Positions 24,678 to 33,321 of a stretch of 49,370 nt of DNA are shown here, piece by piece. Made by a program: the position numbers and the translations under genes. Source of the stretch: Chloroflexota bacterium (lineage in GTDB: Bacteria > Chloroflexota > UBA5177). The DNA lies in the NCBI GenBank assembly GCA_025449555.1, contig JANWJD010000030.1, positions 1-49,370 of the forward strand, written 5' to 3'. The first letter of the stretch is position 1. Each line of letters opens with the position of its first letter. The notes below the pieces were generated by a model. The model was not told where the DNA came from. It searched no databases and saw nothing but the letters and a program-made list of their open reading frames with translations.

Positions 24678-25943
24678 TTGGACAGATCGTGGGTAGCGGG
24701 TATACGCATCATGTGCCTGGCACTCTTCATAGCAGTAGCCGGGCAAACTCTGCAGCCGGCTCACACGTTCGCGGCCGGCGAAGCGATTACAGTCACTCCC
24801 AATTCAGGAACAGTCGGCAGCTTATTTACGGTCAACGGTAGCGGATTCGCAACCAGTTTGGTCTCGGTCTATTTCAACGGCACGTTTCTTGGCAATGCGG
24901 GCGTGTCGGGCGGAAACCTCGTCAATGCGACGTTCCAGGTTCCTAATGTGGCGGCCAATCAGATGTATAGCGTCGCCGTGGCGAGTGGACCTTTGAACTT
25001 TTCCCAGAGCGCCAATTACACCGTGGTGGCCAGCACTACCTCGCTCGGTAATTTCGGATTGAGCAAGTTTGTCCAGACCAGCTCCGGCTTCACGTCCTGT
25101 CCAAACGGCGGAGGCTGCACGATCCAGAACTCGGCAGGCGCTACTGAGACCTACGCCGTTCAGTACCAGAACACGGCGAACGCAGCGATCGCACAGTTGA
25201 CAATCACCGACACGCTGCAAGCCGGCCAGACCTTGGTCAATGCCTCGGCCGGGTGCACGGCGAGTGCCACCTCGCCCATGGTCGTCACGTGCACGGTGTC
25301 AAACGTGCCGGCGAGCCCTCAAAATGGTTCGACCAATAGCGTATTGATCACGACCCGACCGGCGGCCGGGTTCGCGGGCGTTATGACGAATCAAGCATGT
25401 GCGACGGAATTGGGGTTTGTGGGCCAAGCGTGTTCCAACACCACGTACTTAACGGTAGGTGGCACCGCGGCAGTCGGCACCGGGACGCAAATCTGCGGTC
25501 TGGTGACCTTCTACACTCCGCCATCGCTCTTTACTAACTCGTACGGACCGATCACGATTGGCGGGCAAACCTTCACGATCGCTCCCAATGCGCAGATTTC
25601 GAGCACGATCACGATCCAGCCTCCGGCCAACAACGTTTGCATCACGTTCACCTTCGTGAACCAGGCGGCTACCGTGCTGACCGTCACGCCGAATCTGGCA
25701 ACCTCGAATGTGGTGTGTGGGATTCTCACGCTTCTGTCACCGAGCACGTCAACCATCGCGGTAGGCAATATCTCCTATCCCGCGCTCGGCAGTGTGACGT
25801 CAGGAACCCTCCTGGTACTTGGGCAGTCGTACTGCTTCCTGATCCAGAACAACACCATCGTGGGAGTCTTGACCGGTGTTCCCACTGAAGCGCATGCCGT
25901 GGCCGGTGCCGGTTACCACCGCGGCCTCATGATCGCCGAATAA
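24678..25943 (+). CDS. Secreted surface protein with TIG/IPT-like and DUF11-like domains
   Basis: The start is TTG 24678, six bases after AGGAGGAAG. A signal peptide occupies residues 1-33 (IMCLALFIAVAGQTLQPAHT). A TIG/IPT-like Ig domain follows (ITVTPNSGTVGSLFTVNGSG, residues ~37-118). Next comes a DUF11-type repeat (LSKFVQTSSGFT, then YAVQYQNTANAAIAQLTITD, LQAGQTLVNASAGC). The last ~160 residues are Ser/Thr/Val-rich with paired cysteines and no recognised domain. No sortase signal or C-terminal anchor is seen, so it is probably released or held by other means. A role in the cell surface is inferred from domain content only. Confidence 0.8.
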   Translation: MDRSWVAGIRIMCLALFIAVAGQTLQPAHTFAAGEAITVTPNSGTVGSLFTVNGSGFATSLVSVYFNGTFLGNAGVSGGNLVNATFQVPNVAANQMYSVAVASGPLNFSQSANYTVVASTTSLGNFGLSKFVQTSSGFTSCPNGGGCTIQNSAGATETYAVQYQNTANAAIAQLTITDTLQAGQTLVNASAGCTASATSPMVVTCTVSNVPASPQNGSTNSVLITTRPAAGFAGVMTNQACATELGFVGQACSNTTYLTVGGTAAVGTGTQICGLVTFYTPPSLFTNSYGPITIGGQTFTIAPNAQISSTITIQPPANNVCITFTFVNQAATVLTVTPNLATSNVVCGILTLLSPSTSTIAVGNISYPALGSVTSGTLLVLGQSYCFLIQNNTIVGVLTGVPTEAHAVAGAGYHRGLMIAE

Positions 25944-25963
25944 GGTCAACCGACCCTGAGGGG

Positions 25964-25991
25964 AGAGGGCGTGGCCCCGGCCACGCCCTCT
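25964..25991. terminator. Strong hairpin between convergent genes
   Basis: AGAGGGCGTGG and CCACGCCCTCT pair perfectly around CCCCGG, 21 bases after the stop of the secreted-protein gene. The sequence downstream (TGTCTATTCG) is only weakly T-rich. It may end transcription from the left, but it is not a textbook terminator. Confidence 0.6.
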
Positions 25992-26088
25992 GTCTATTCG
26001 ACTGAATTGCGGGCACCCTCGGATGTCGCGTGGTGTGCCACGGGACGGTGAGTCGATCTGCTGCTGGACAAGCGATGAGGCAGACCGG

Positions 26089-26766
26089 CTACAGTTGCAT
26101 GAATCCGTGTCGAAGCGCGTACACCACCGCCTGAGCTCGATCACGCAATTCCGCTTTGCTGAAGATATTGTTGATGTGCGTCTTTACGGTCGCCTCTGAT
26201 ACGACGAGGCGCTGCGCAATTTCGCTATTGCTGAGCCCTTCTGCGATCAAGCACAGCACCTCAGCTTCACGGGAAGTAATCCCGTCGGGATATGCCGGCT
26301 CGGAACTCGAGCGACGCGCCGGCATGCCACGAACCTGCTGAATCAGGCGGCGCTGCACGGTTGGATCGAGCAGTGCCTCGCCGGAGTGGACGGTCCGGAT
26401 CGCCTCCTGGATCTCACGAGCGCCGGCATCCTTGGTGAGATACCCCATCGCGCCCGCTTCGAGCGCGCCGAAGATGGATTCATCATCGGCATACGTGGTG
26501 AGAACCACCACGTGAGTCGATGGATGTTCGCGCACGATACGACGCGTGGCCTCGACTCCATCGCACCGGGGCATTCTCAGGTCCATGAGGACGACATCGG
26601 GTTTGACCTCGGCGACCAGCCGGATAGCCTGGTCGCCGTCGTTTGCCGTAGCCACGACCTCGATTCCCGGGCTCAACCCAAGCAGCATCTCGAGCCCCTC
26701 GCGAATGAGCGCCTGGTCATCCGCAATCAGGACGCGGATCGGTCGCTCGGATCGGTCGGTAACCAT
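26089..26766 (-). CDS. NarL/FixJ-family response regulator
   Basis: The 225-residue protein has a receiver domain (VLIADDQALIREGLEMLL, phospho-acceptor Asp in VVLMDLRMPRCDG, then VVVLTTYADDESI and the lysine in GYLTKDAGA) and a C-terminal LuxR-type helix-turn-helix (TSREAEVLCLIAEGLSNSEI, VSEATVKTHINNIF). It overlaps the 3' end of the histidine kinase gene by 40 bases, so the pair is translationally coupled. The targets are unknown. Confidence 0.93.
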   Translation of the reverse strand: MVTDRSERPIRVLIADDQALIREGLEMLLGLSPGIEVVATANDGDQAIRLVAEVKPDVVLMDLRMPRCDGVEATRRIVREHPSTHVVVLTTYADDESIFGALEAGAMGYLTKDAGAREIQEAIRTVHSGEALLDPTVQRRLIQQVRGMPARRSSSEPAYPDGITSREAEVLCLIAEGLSNSEIAQRLVVSEATVKTHINNIFSKAELRDRAQAVVYALRHGFMQL

Positions 26767-27929
26767 AGACAGACCCTGAAACCTCCGGCCGTGGGACCGG
26801 CCTCCAACTTTCCATGAAGAAGCTCAGCTCGCTCACGCATCCCGGCTACCCCGTACCCGCCGCCTGGAAGGTGAGAGGTAACAGAGACACCTTCATTCTC
26901 AATCACCAATTCGACGGTGTCCACCGTGCTGCGCAGCGTGATGTCGACCACGGAGGAATCCGCATGTTTGCGCACGTTGGTCAACGCTTCCTGGGCGATC
27001 CGGTACAAGGCAAGTCTAGCGTCAGCAGACAGTTCAACCGGCGTCCCCTCGATGCGCAGGCGACATTGCGCGCCGGTGTCGCGCTCGAATTCCTGAGCAA
27101 GCTGAGGCAAAAGATCCGGACCCGGGAGTGTCTCCCCTCGCAGCGACCCGACGGCGCGCCGTGCCTCACCCAGTCCCTCCTTTGCGAGACCCGAAGTCCG
27201 GTTAAGAGCGGTCACCACGGCTGGATCGCACGCGCGCTGCTCAGCCAACAGGCGGGCGCCCTCCAACTGAAGACTGAGTGCCGACAGGGTATGCGCCAGC
27301 ACGTCGTGCATCTCTCTTGCCAGGTGCGCGCGCTCATCGAGCGCCGCAGCCCGAATCACCGCATCGCGTCCCTCCAGGACCTCTTGAAGCAGTTCCTGAG
27401 TCCTCTGTTGCTCCACTCGTAGGCGACGCATCGCGGTGGACCCCAGGTAGGTGAAGAGAAGAGCAGGTATCAATGACACGATCGCGAGCAACGAAAGAGG
27501 ATGCGGGCTGATGGCACTGGCAGCCAGGAAACCGATGCCGCTCAGCCCTGCTGCAACACGCGCCAGGTCCGAGTCAAGTCTGAGGCTCGCCACGGCGATC
27601 GAAGCCACGACGGCGACGAATGCGCCGTTGCCCGGCGCCAGGAACTGCATCGCAACCGCTGCCAGGCCGCTGACCACGATGAGTTTTCCGGCCGTGGGGC
27701 GGGTGACTACGAACGAGAATGTCCCCAAAAAGACGACAGCGCTGATCCAGGCGGCTGCGCCTCGGACGGTTAGCGACTGTGGGACGGCCCCAACCATCCC
27801 ATATATCACCGACAACCAGCAGGCCATAAGCAGGACTCGACCGACCCGGGGTGGGACGATCGAGCCTGGTGTGGTCATGGTCGGTGATGCGTTCGCCGGG
27901 AGAGTGTGTCGAAGAAAACGGATCAGCAT
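26727..27929 (-). CDS. Membrane sensor histidine kinase (HisKA_3 type)
   Basis: Residues ~30-170 hold about six hydrophobic segments without a large extracytoplasmic loop, so sensing is probably within the membrane or through a partner. A short coiled region leads to the HisKA_3 dimerisation helix, with the phospho-acceptor His in LAREMHDVLAHTLSALSLQ near residue 210. The ATP-binding domain follows (YRIAQEALTNVRKHADS, then GYGVAGMRERAELLHGKLEA). The track's TTG 27935 is replaced by ATG 27929; ATG 27878 (MTTPGSIVPP) is another option. This kinase family pairs with NarL-type regulators, as found here directly downstream. Confidence 0.92.
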   Translation of the reverse strand: MLIRFLRHTLPANASPTMTTPGSIVPPRVGRVLLMACWLSVIYGMVGAVPQSLTVRGAAAWISAVVFLGTFSFVVTRPTAGKLIVVSGLAAVAMQFLAPGNGAFVAVVASIAVASLRLDSDLARVAAGLSGIGFLAASAISPHPLSLLAIVSLIPALLFTYLGSTAMRRLRVEQQRTQELLQEVLEGRDAVIRAAALDERAHLAREMHDVLAHTLSALSLQLEGARLLAEQRACDPAVVTALNRTSGLAKEGLGEARRAVGSLRGETLPGPDLLPQLAQEFERDTGAQCRLRIEGTPVELSADARLALYRIAQEALTNVRKHADSSVVDITLRSTVDTVELVIENEGVSVTSHLPGGGYGVAGMRERAELLHGKLEAGPTAGGFRVCLWLPTDPSDRSAS

Positions 27930-27973
27930 CTGCAAGCCCCAGTTTCGCGCATCATCAGTGTGCAGTGTGTTGA

Positions 27974-28501
27974 TTACGACTCGAGAGCCGAACCCACCGT
28001 AGACGGTCGTACCAGCAGCAAGGCACGAACCGCAACCACCAGGGTCCGAGTCAGTACCATCGACAGTGCCATGAAGACGAAGGCGGCAGTCCAGGCGGCG
28101 GAGCTGGTGATCTGATGCTGGATGGAAAATTGCGCGACCTGGTGTGACCAGAGATTGGAAGCGGCCCAGGCAAACGCCAGCCGTCCGCCGAACACGATTG
28201 CCCAGAGGGCAGCGTACGTGATTCCCGCCTCCGTCACGATCGAGCCCGTCTGATCGTCGCGCTCGACGTCCATGAAGCCCGCGGCGAGGATGCCACAGAG
28301 GGCGCCGGCGAGGCTCAGAGTAACTTCGAAGTCGAGGTCGCCTCCGACCGTCGGAACTCCTTGGAGGTAATGGTAGCCCACGAGGACGACGGCCACGAAG
28401 GGGAGCAAGAGACGGCGAAGGGTGAGACGGCGGCGCCCCATCTGGGTGGCGATGATGAAGGTCGCGAGGCCGGCAAAGGTGACGATTTCGGTGGTGTTCA
28501 T
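27974..28501 (-). CDS. Integral membrane protein, possibly DUF1453-like
   Basis: This 175-residue protein has about four or five hydrophobic segments, beginning with MNTTEIVTFAGLATFIIATQ. ATG 28501 has AGGAGG six bases upstream. The order of a short first helix, RRRLTLRRLLLP, and then FVAVVLVGYHYL recalls the DUF1453/CcdC group of small membrane proteins, but I hold this loosely. It is the first gene of an apparent three-gene unit with the histidine kinase and response regulator (38-45 bases between this gene and the kinase). A link to signal input is plausible but only inferred. Confidence 0.7.
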   Translation of the reverse strand: MNTTEIVTFAGLATFIIATQMGRRRLTLRRLLLPFVAVVLVGYHYLQGVPTVGGDLDFEVTLSLAGALCGILAAGFMDVERDDQTGSIVTEAGITYAALWAIVFGGRLAFAWAASNLWSHQVAQFSIQHQITSSAAWTAAFVFMALSMVLTRTLVVAVRALLLVRPSTVGSALES

Positions 28502-28689
28502 CTCGATCCTCCTGGAGTAATCATTGTTTCTACGGGTTTCACTCTAGAGGAAGATCGAGTCGTCGTCATCGGAGCGGGTATGGATTCTCGGGAAGTGGCT
28601 CCCTCCACCCGAGGGTGGACGAGCGCGGCTACCCGTATCGTTTACCATGACTCCAATCAGTACACGTCAGTACGCAGTGGAGGTATCTT

Positions 28690-28947
28690 ATGGCACTCGT
28701 GCGCTCGCTCGTGTTTTCAATCCTGGCATCGGTTCTTGCAACCTTGGTTGCGCGTCGCGTTCTGTCGGCTACCTCCGTGCCCGACCTCGATGGACGTGGG
28801 ACGGCGCTGGGCGATCGGGCCGTCGTGGTCGTGGTGCCGGTGTTCGTGGGCAATAGCAACAATCGAATTGGCTGGATCAAAGAAGAGCATCATCACCATC
28901 GCGGCCGACCACGCTTCGGTAGCCGGCATCACCTCAAGAGGCGATGA
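28690..28947 (+). CDS. Small hypothetical protein with a membrane helix and His-rich tail
   Basis: The product has 85 residues. GGAGG lies seven bases before ATG 28690. One hydrophobic N-terminal segment (LVRSLVFSILASVLATLV) could be a signal or anchor. A second valine-rich run follows (AVVVVVPVFVG). The tail EEHHHHRGRPRFGSRHHLKRR is rich in His and Arg and could bind metal or nucleic acid. I recognise no family. The good ribosome binding site and the lack of a better overlapping ORF favour a real gene. The gene is convergent with the next one, 20 bases away. Confidence 0.45.
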   Translation: MALVRSLVFSILASVLATLVARRVLSATSVPDLDGRGTALGDRAVVVVVPVFVGNSNNRIGWIKEEHHHHRGRPRFGSRHHLKRR

Positions 28948-28967
28948 GGTTGCCGGTAGATCCGGCC

Positions 28968-30695
28968 CTATTCGACGGCCAGCGTGGTCGAAGCCTGAAC
29001 CTTTTTCCCGTGCAGCCGCACGACGGCGAGAACCCGAACCGATTGAGTGCGATGTGCGGACGGCAGCAGCTTGAAGTGCAGCTTGACCCAGCCGAGTTTG
29101 CCGGTCGTGCCGCGCAATCGCTTCTCCTTTCCATTCGTGGCTCTCAGCGTCACTGAGACCGCCGTATGAGCCCTGGTATGTACCAGGATCGCTCCCTTGC
29201 CGCCTGCGGGCAGGATGCGAGGTTGCGCGACCACATCGATCTCTCCGTATCCGATCGTGTACTGGACGGACATCGTGGCGCTGCCAGACGCTGTCGTCGC
29301 GGTGACTTCCACCCTGGCTGTGAGACTTCGGCGGGTTAATTTGCTGTCTGCTTGTACGAACACAAATTGCGAATGACCTGTTGGATCAGACGTGGCATGC
29401 CCTTGCATCACTTCGCCATCCGGAAAGATCACGCGAATCTGAATAGACGTTGCCGGCACAAGATTGCCGATCGAGATGCGCTGCGCCGCACCTGGCTTCA
29501 CAACTCCTGAGAGCGAGATCAGCGCCGGCACGGGAGGGTGCGTTGGTACGGGCATGGAGGTGGCGGTGGAGGTGGGTAACGGGGTCGAAGTGGCAGTCGA
29601 GGTTGGCGTTGCCGTAGCCACCGGTTGAGGGGTAGACGTTGCCGTTGGCTCGGGTGTATCGGTCGCAAGCGGGGGCGTGGTTTGGACGTTTCCGGCTGCG
29701 GCCGAACTTTGCAGTGTCACTGACCCATCGCCGACGTAGCCCAGGGTCGCGGGAATCCCGCTGTCGCTGCTGGTGCCGTATCCCGCGGCGCGCAAGGTCG
29801 AAATCGCGGCCGAAACGCTCTGGCCGGTGCCCATCACATTGAAGAATGCAGCCGCCGACAGGTAATCGTCTTTGGCGGCTCCGTTCTGGTCCCAGCTCAC
29901 CAGTGCGGCGGCGCCCCGGCTGTGGAGTGCCTGCCAGAAGGTCGTCGATCGTAGCAGGGCGCATCCGTTCAGAAACAGCAGGGAGCCGGCGGGAAAGTTT
30001 CCTTCGTGACGGGTAATAAACGCGCCGGTGATGCCGTAGTACTGTTGCGGGCTGCCGGCAACTCCCACCGCGATCACGCTGCCGTCGCTGAGATACGGCG
30101 CAACGGCTGGATCGCCGTTGACGGGCTCCCCACTTGCCACGATGCCATCCCCTGCCGCGCTGACGCCCGAGTGGGTATGCATATACACCACGTTAAAGCG
30201 GGAGAGCGTCGCTATCTGGGCGACCGTGACGCTGGTATCGTACTTCTGGTCCACCCCGAAACCGGCGGCCTGTAGCTGCTGCACTTCGATGTCGCCGGCA
30301 TGTGGACCGAGGCCCAGCTCGGCTGCGAACGGCTCCCAGACAGCGGCCTGTGCAGCGGGTGCGGCACTGGGTGCACCGGGCCGAAGCAGCGGCCGGAGTC
30401 CGGGCACGGCCACGTCCCGCTGCGACCTCCCCAGAATCGCGGCTCGGGGTCCGTCACGGAAGTGGATGGAGATCGTCTGGCGATCCCGGCCCACGGCCGC
30501 GGACGAGACCGCACGCTGGGAACGCAACCAGCGAACGACGGACACGGGCGAAAGGAGCCCTGACCGAACCGATGCCCTGGCCAGGATCTGCGTGTCGCTG
30601 TGCCCCGAGGCGGCGGCCACGGAATCGTGGGAATGTGCAAACGACAGGCAAACCGCCGCGATCATCGCCACTATGGCAGTAATCTTCATTGACAT
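28968..30695 (-). CDS. Secreted protein with a caspase/gingipain-fold-like domain, Thr-Pro linker and Ig-like C-terminus
   Basis: A signal peptide (residues 1-29) precedes ~100 residues without a recognised domain. Residues ~120-330 show an alternating alpha/beta pattern. It contains FNVVYMHTHSGVSAAGDG (His 173/175) and SLLFLNGCALLRSTTFWQAL (Cys 245), then GAAALVSWD and a helix with AAAFFNVMGTGQSVSAAI. A His-Gly followed by a Cys at the end of the next strand is the dyad arrangement of clan CD peptidases (C25 gingipain, CHAT, caspase). A low-complexity Thr/Pro/Ala linker spans ~340-390, and the rest looks like one or two Ig-like beta domains. Peptidase activity is a hypothesis from this pattern; I cannot match a family firmly. 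It is divergent from the GT51 gene. Confidence 0.65.
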   Translation of the reverse strand: MSMKITAIVAMIAAVCLSFAHSHDSVAAASGHSDTQILARASVRSGLLSPVSVVRWLRSQRAVSSAAVGRDRQTISIHFRDGPRAAILGRSQRDVAVPGLRPLLRPGAPSAAPAAQAAVWEPFAAELGLGPHAGDIEVQQLQAAGFGVDQKYDTSVTVAQIATLSRFNVVYMHTHSGVSAAGDGIVASGEPVNGDPAVAPYLSDGSVIAVGVAGSPQQYYGITGAFITRHEGNFPAGSLLFLNGCALLRSTTFWQALHSRGAAALVSWDQNGAAKDDYLSAAAFFNVMGTGQSVSAAISTLRAAGYGTSSDSGIPATLGYVGDGSVTLQSSAAAGNVQTTPPLATDTPEPTATSTPQPVATATPTSTATSTPLPTSTATSMPVPTHPPVPALISLSGVVKPGAAQRISIGNLVPATSIQIRVIFPDGEVMQGHATSDPTGHSQFVFVQADSKLTRRSLTARVEVTATTASGSATMSVQYTIGYGEIDVVAQPRILPAGGKGAILVHTRAHTAVSVTLRATNGKEKRLRGTTGKLGWVKLHFKLLPSAHRTQSVRVLAVVRLHGKKVQASTTLAVE

Positions 30696-30816
30696 GTCTC
30701 ATTCTAGGATGACTCGGTTGCTGGCCGGACGACTGTATAACGTCGCGTCCAGCGGCGATGTGACGCCGCCGCACCGGCCGAACCTGGTCCAAGTCATTCT
30801 GGTATCCTGCCACCAT

Positions 30817-31629
30817 ATGGCCTCACGATCGACTGAGACGAGAACGCGGGCTCGTCACACCTGGGTCCAGCCGGCGCGACCGCACACCAAGCAGCGGCGA
30901 TATCGTCGCCTACGACGCTTCATCAGCGTCGTTGTGGTGTTGGCACTGCTACTGCTCGCCTGCTGGATCTACGTGCTGCATGTCTACGCGCCAGGCTTGC
31001 GAACCGAGGTGCGCGCGATACCGACGCTGGTGAAGGCGGAAGTCGTGGCCAATGGTGGCACTTACGTGACCGAGAGCCAGATTTCTCCGAATTTACTGCA
31101 CGCGATCGTGGCCATTGAAGACTGGCGCTTCTACTATCACCCGGGGATCGATCCGCTCGGCATCGCACGAGCCTTATGGATCAATACCAAACACGAACAC
31201 ATCGATCAAGGCGGAAGCACGCTGGAAGAGCAGTTAGCAAAGCGAGCGATCGTGCACGACGACAGCACGATTCGGGCGAAGCTGCGCACGATGGCGTTGG
31301 CTTGGGCCATCGACCAGGAATTCACCAAGTCGAAAATTCTTGAGGAATACCTCAATGCGGCGTACTTCGGGCAGGGCGCCTACGGCGCGGCCGCCGCTGC
31401 TCGGGTGTATTTCGGCACCGACGTCGCCCATCTGACGATTCCCGAGGCTGCGTTTCTGGCCGCTCTGCCCCAGGCCCCGTCCATATACGGAGACCACCCC
31501 AACGCACCGGTCGTGGTCGCACGCAAGAACACCGTTCTGAGCGACATGGCCAAGTACGGGTACATTTCCGCCACCCAGGCCGCGGCTGCTCAGAGTACCC
31601 ACCTGACTTTTGCCCTGCCGAACCCGTGA
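30817..31629 (+). CDS. Monofunctional peptidoglycan glycosyltransferase (GT51)
   Basis: GT51 enzymes polymerise lipid II into glycan strands. The start is ATG 30817 (270 residues), not the track's 30118, which runs antisense to the neighbouring gene. After a basic cytoplasmic N-terminus there is one membrane anchor (RFISVVVVLALLLLACWIYV). The catalytic domain has AIVAIEDWRFYYHPGIDPLG with the first catalytic Glu (E101), GGSTLEEQLAKRAI, KLRTMALAWAIDQEFTKSKI and LEEYLNAAYFGQGAYGAAAA. The second motif reads TLEEQL where TxxQQL is usual, a notable change near the active site. There is no transpeptidase domain, so cross-linking must come from other proteins. Confidence 0.93.
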   Translation: MASRSTETRTRARHTWVQPARPHTKQRRYRRLRRFISVVVVLALLLLACWIYVLHVYAPGLRTEVRAIPTLVKAEVVANGGTYVTESQISPNLLHAIVAIEDWRFYYHPGIDPLGIARALWINTKHEHIDQGGSTLEEQLAKRAIVHDDSTIRAKLRTMALAWAIDQEFTKSKILEEYLNAAYFGQGAYGAAAAARVYFGTDVAHLTIPEAAFLAALPQAPSIYGDHPNAPVVVARKNTVLSDMAKYGYISATQAAAAQSTHLTFALPNP

Positions 31630-31744
31630 ATTCGTCGCAGCGCGCAGCCGCGCAATAGGTAAGCACCACGCGAGTGCCCTATAGTTGCCTAAGCCCTGGA
31701 ACAAAGTTTGCAACCGAGCATGGAAATCAAAGGAGACCGTCAAA

Positions 31745-32050
31745 ATGGAAAGCGAGAAGGTTGATCGGCTCTCCGCACTCAGCGCCCTGCAAATTGCAGG
31801 ACTGGCTATTGCGGGTAGCACCCTGATTGCCGTTGCCACGTTGATCGGATTGCGGCGACTTGGTTTGGTGAGAAGTTTACCGCAGGAGAACGCAGGGACT
31901 GGAGAGCCGCAGCCGGCAGTTCCGGTCGCGACGTCGGCCTCGATTCCCAAGCACTTTAGTGAGAATGTCGTGGTACCCGGCATCACGTACACCGGGGCCG
32001 ATGTTCGGCGGCAGGATGAACAGGACGGTCGCAGCCCGGAAGGCGTCTAA
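31745..32050 (+). CDS. Small membrane protein of unknown function
   Basis: The product (101 residues from ATG 31745) follows AAGGAG at a slightly long spacing; the track's longer start at 31685 has no support. One membrane segment lies at residues ~13-36 (ALQIAGLAIAGSTLIAVATL), followed by an Arg-rich turn (GLRRLGLVRS) and a polar, Pro-rich tail that ends acidic. I recognise no family. It is convergent with ychF, with four bases between the stop codons. Confidence 0.6.
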   Translation: MESEKVDRLSALSALQIAGLAIAGSTLIAVATLIGLRRLGLVRSLPQENAGTGEPQPAVPVATSASIPKHFSENVVVPGITYTGADVRRQDEQDGRSPEGV

Positions 32051-32054
32051 ATCG

Positions 32055-33161
32055 CTACACATTGAAGCGGAAGTAGACAACGTCGCCTTCCTGCATCACG
32101 TAATCCTTACCCTCCACTCGGGTGAAGCCGAGTTCTTTCGCTTTCGCCTCGCTCCCCGCCGCCACCAATTTGTCGAACGGGGTGGTTTCGACTCTGATGA
32201 AGCCGCGTTCGATATCGGAGTGGATCACACCGGCCGCCTCCGGCGCCTTTGCGCCCTTGCGGACCGTCCACGCTCTCACCTCCGGCGTCCCGGCGGTTAA
32301 GAAGGTCAACACGCCGAGCTCGCGATACGCTGCCTTGATGAATCGAGACAGACCGGTATCAGCGACTCCGATGCTTGCCAGATACTCCATGGCATCTTCC
32401 GGTTCCAGCTCCGCGAGCTCCGATTCCAGCAAGGCGCTCACCACCGCAACTTCGGCTTCGTACTGCTGCGCTGCCGATTCGATGGAAGCGATCACTTGGC
32501 GAATACCGGTGGAATCCTCGGCTGCCGGGTTGTACAGGATCGACAGATCCTCTTCCGAGACATTGGCGACGATGATGAACGGTTTGAGTGTGGTCAGAGC
32601 GAGGTCCTTGAGACTCTGCAATTCCGTATCAGACAGCTCGACGCTGCGAGCGGAACGTCCGGCATCGAGCGCTTCCCGCAGCGCCAGCAGAGCCTGCTCC
32701 TCGCGCTGGGCCAGCGGATCGCGCGACCGTGCCGCCTTCGAGGTACGTTCGAGTCGCTTGTCGACCCGTGCCAGGTCCGAGAGCTGTAATTCGAGGATGA
32801 TCCCTTCCAGATCGCTCAGTGGTTGCGCTTTGTCGGGACCAAACCCAATGTCGGGGCGATCGTACAGGCGCAATACGATGGCCAAGGAATTTACCGGCTG
32901 TAACTGCCCCAGGAACTGACCACCCAGTCCGCCGTCTTTCGAACCCCCCTTGACGAGCCCGGCCACATCCACCATCTGGACTCCGGTCGGAACGACTCTC
33001 TTGGGTTTATACATCTGGGCCAGCGTATCGAGACGTTCGTCCGGGACCGGCAGTGTCGCCGTGGTGGACCGGCCGCTGATTGTGCTCTTTCGGGTCAAGG
33101 CGTTGAACAGCAGGGTTTTTCCTACATCCGGAAGCCCCACGATGCCTACACTTATGTTCAT
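32055..33161 (-). CDS. ychF: YchF/OLA1-family redox-regulated ATPase
   Basis: The 368-residue P-loop protein has G1 as GLPDVGKTLLFNALT, G3 in MVDVAGLVKGGSKDGGLG and the YchF-specific region (VLRLYDRPDIGF). The G4 region reads IIVANVSE instead of NKxD, which is the usual reason YchF prefers ATP over GTP. The C-terminal TGS domain ends with GFIRVETTPFDKLV and MQEGDVVYFRFNV. YchF binds ribosomes and is linked to stress and antioxidant control. It is convergent with the small membrane protein gene and divergent from the acetyl-CoA synthetase-like gene. Confidence 0.95.
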   Translation of the reverse strand: MNISVGIVGLPDVGKTLLFNALTRKSTISGRSTTATLPVPDERLDTLAQMYKPKRVVPTGVQMVDVAGLVKGGSKDGGLGGQFLGQLQPVNSLAIVLRLYDRPDIGFGPDKAQPLSDLEGIILELQLSDLARVDKRLERTSKAARSRDPLAQREEQALLALREALDAGRSARSVELSDTELQSLKDLALTTLKPFIIVANVSEEDLSILYNPAAEDSTGIRQVIASIESAAQQYEAEVAVVSALLESELAELEPEDAMEYLASIGVADTGLSRFIKAAYRELGVLTFLTAGTPEVRAWTVRKGAKAPEAAGVIHSDIERGFIRVETTPFDKLVAAGSEAKAKELGFTRVEGKDYVMQEGDVVYFRFNV

Positions 33162-33321
33162 TCTGATTCACCCCGCTTACAGTATCGGTCACTTCGCCAC
33201 TCGACCAGATTCTGCGGCGTACGGAGCAGAGTCTCGGAAAGTCAAGCAAATCCGGCGCGCACCCACCACACGGATTCCGTGGTACCGTCGGGATAGGTCA
33301 CTCCAGGAAGGAGCGCTTCCC

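Noticed and set aside
30118-30816. Long N-terminal extension of the GT51 ORF
   Set aside because: It runs antisense through the secreted caspase-like gene. The GT51 anchor and catalytic domain start after ATG 30817.
32950-33321. N-terminal extension of the acetyl-CoA synthetase-like ORF
   Set aside because: It is antisense to ychF, and GTG 33322 has a strong ribosome binding site.
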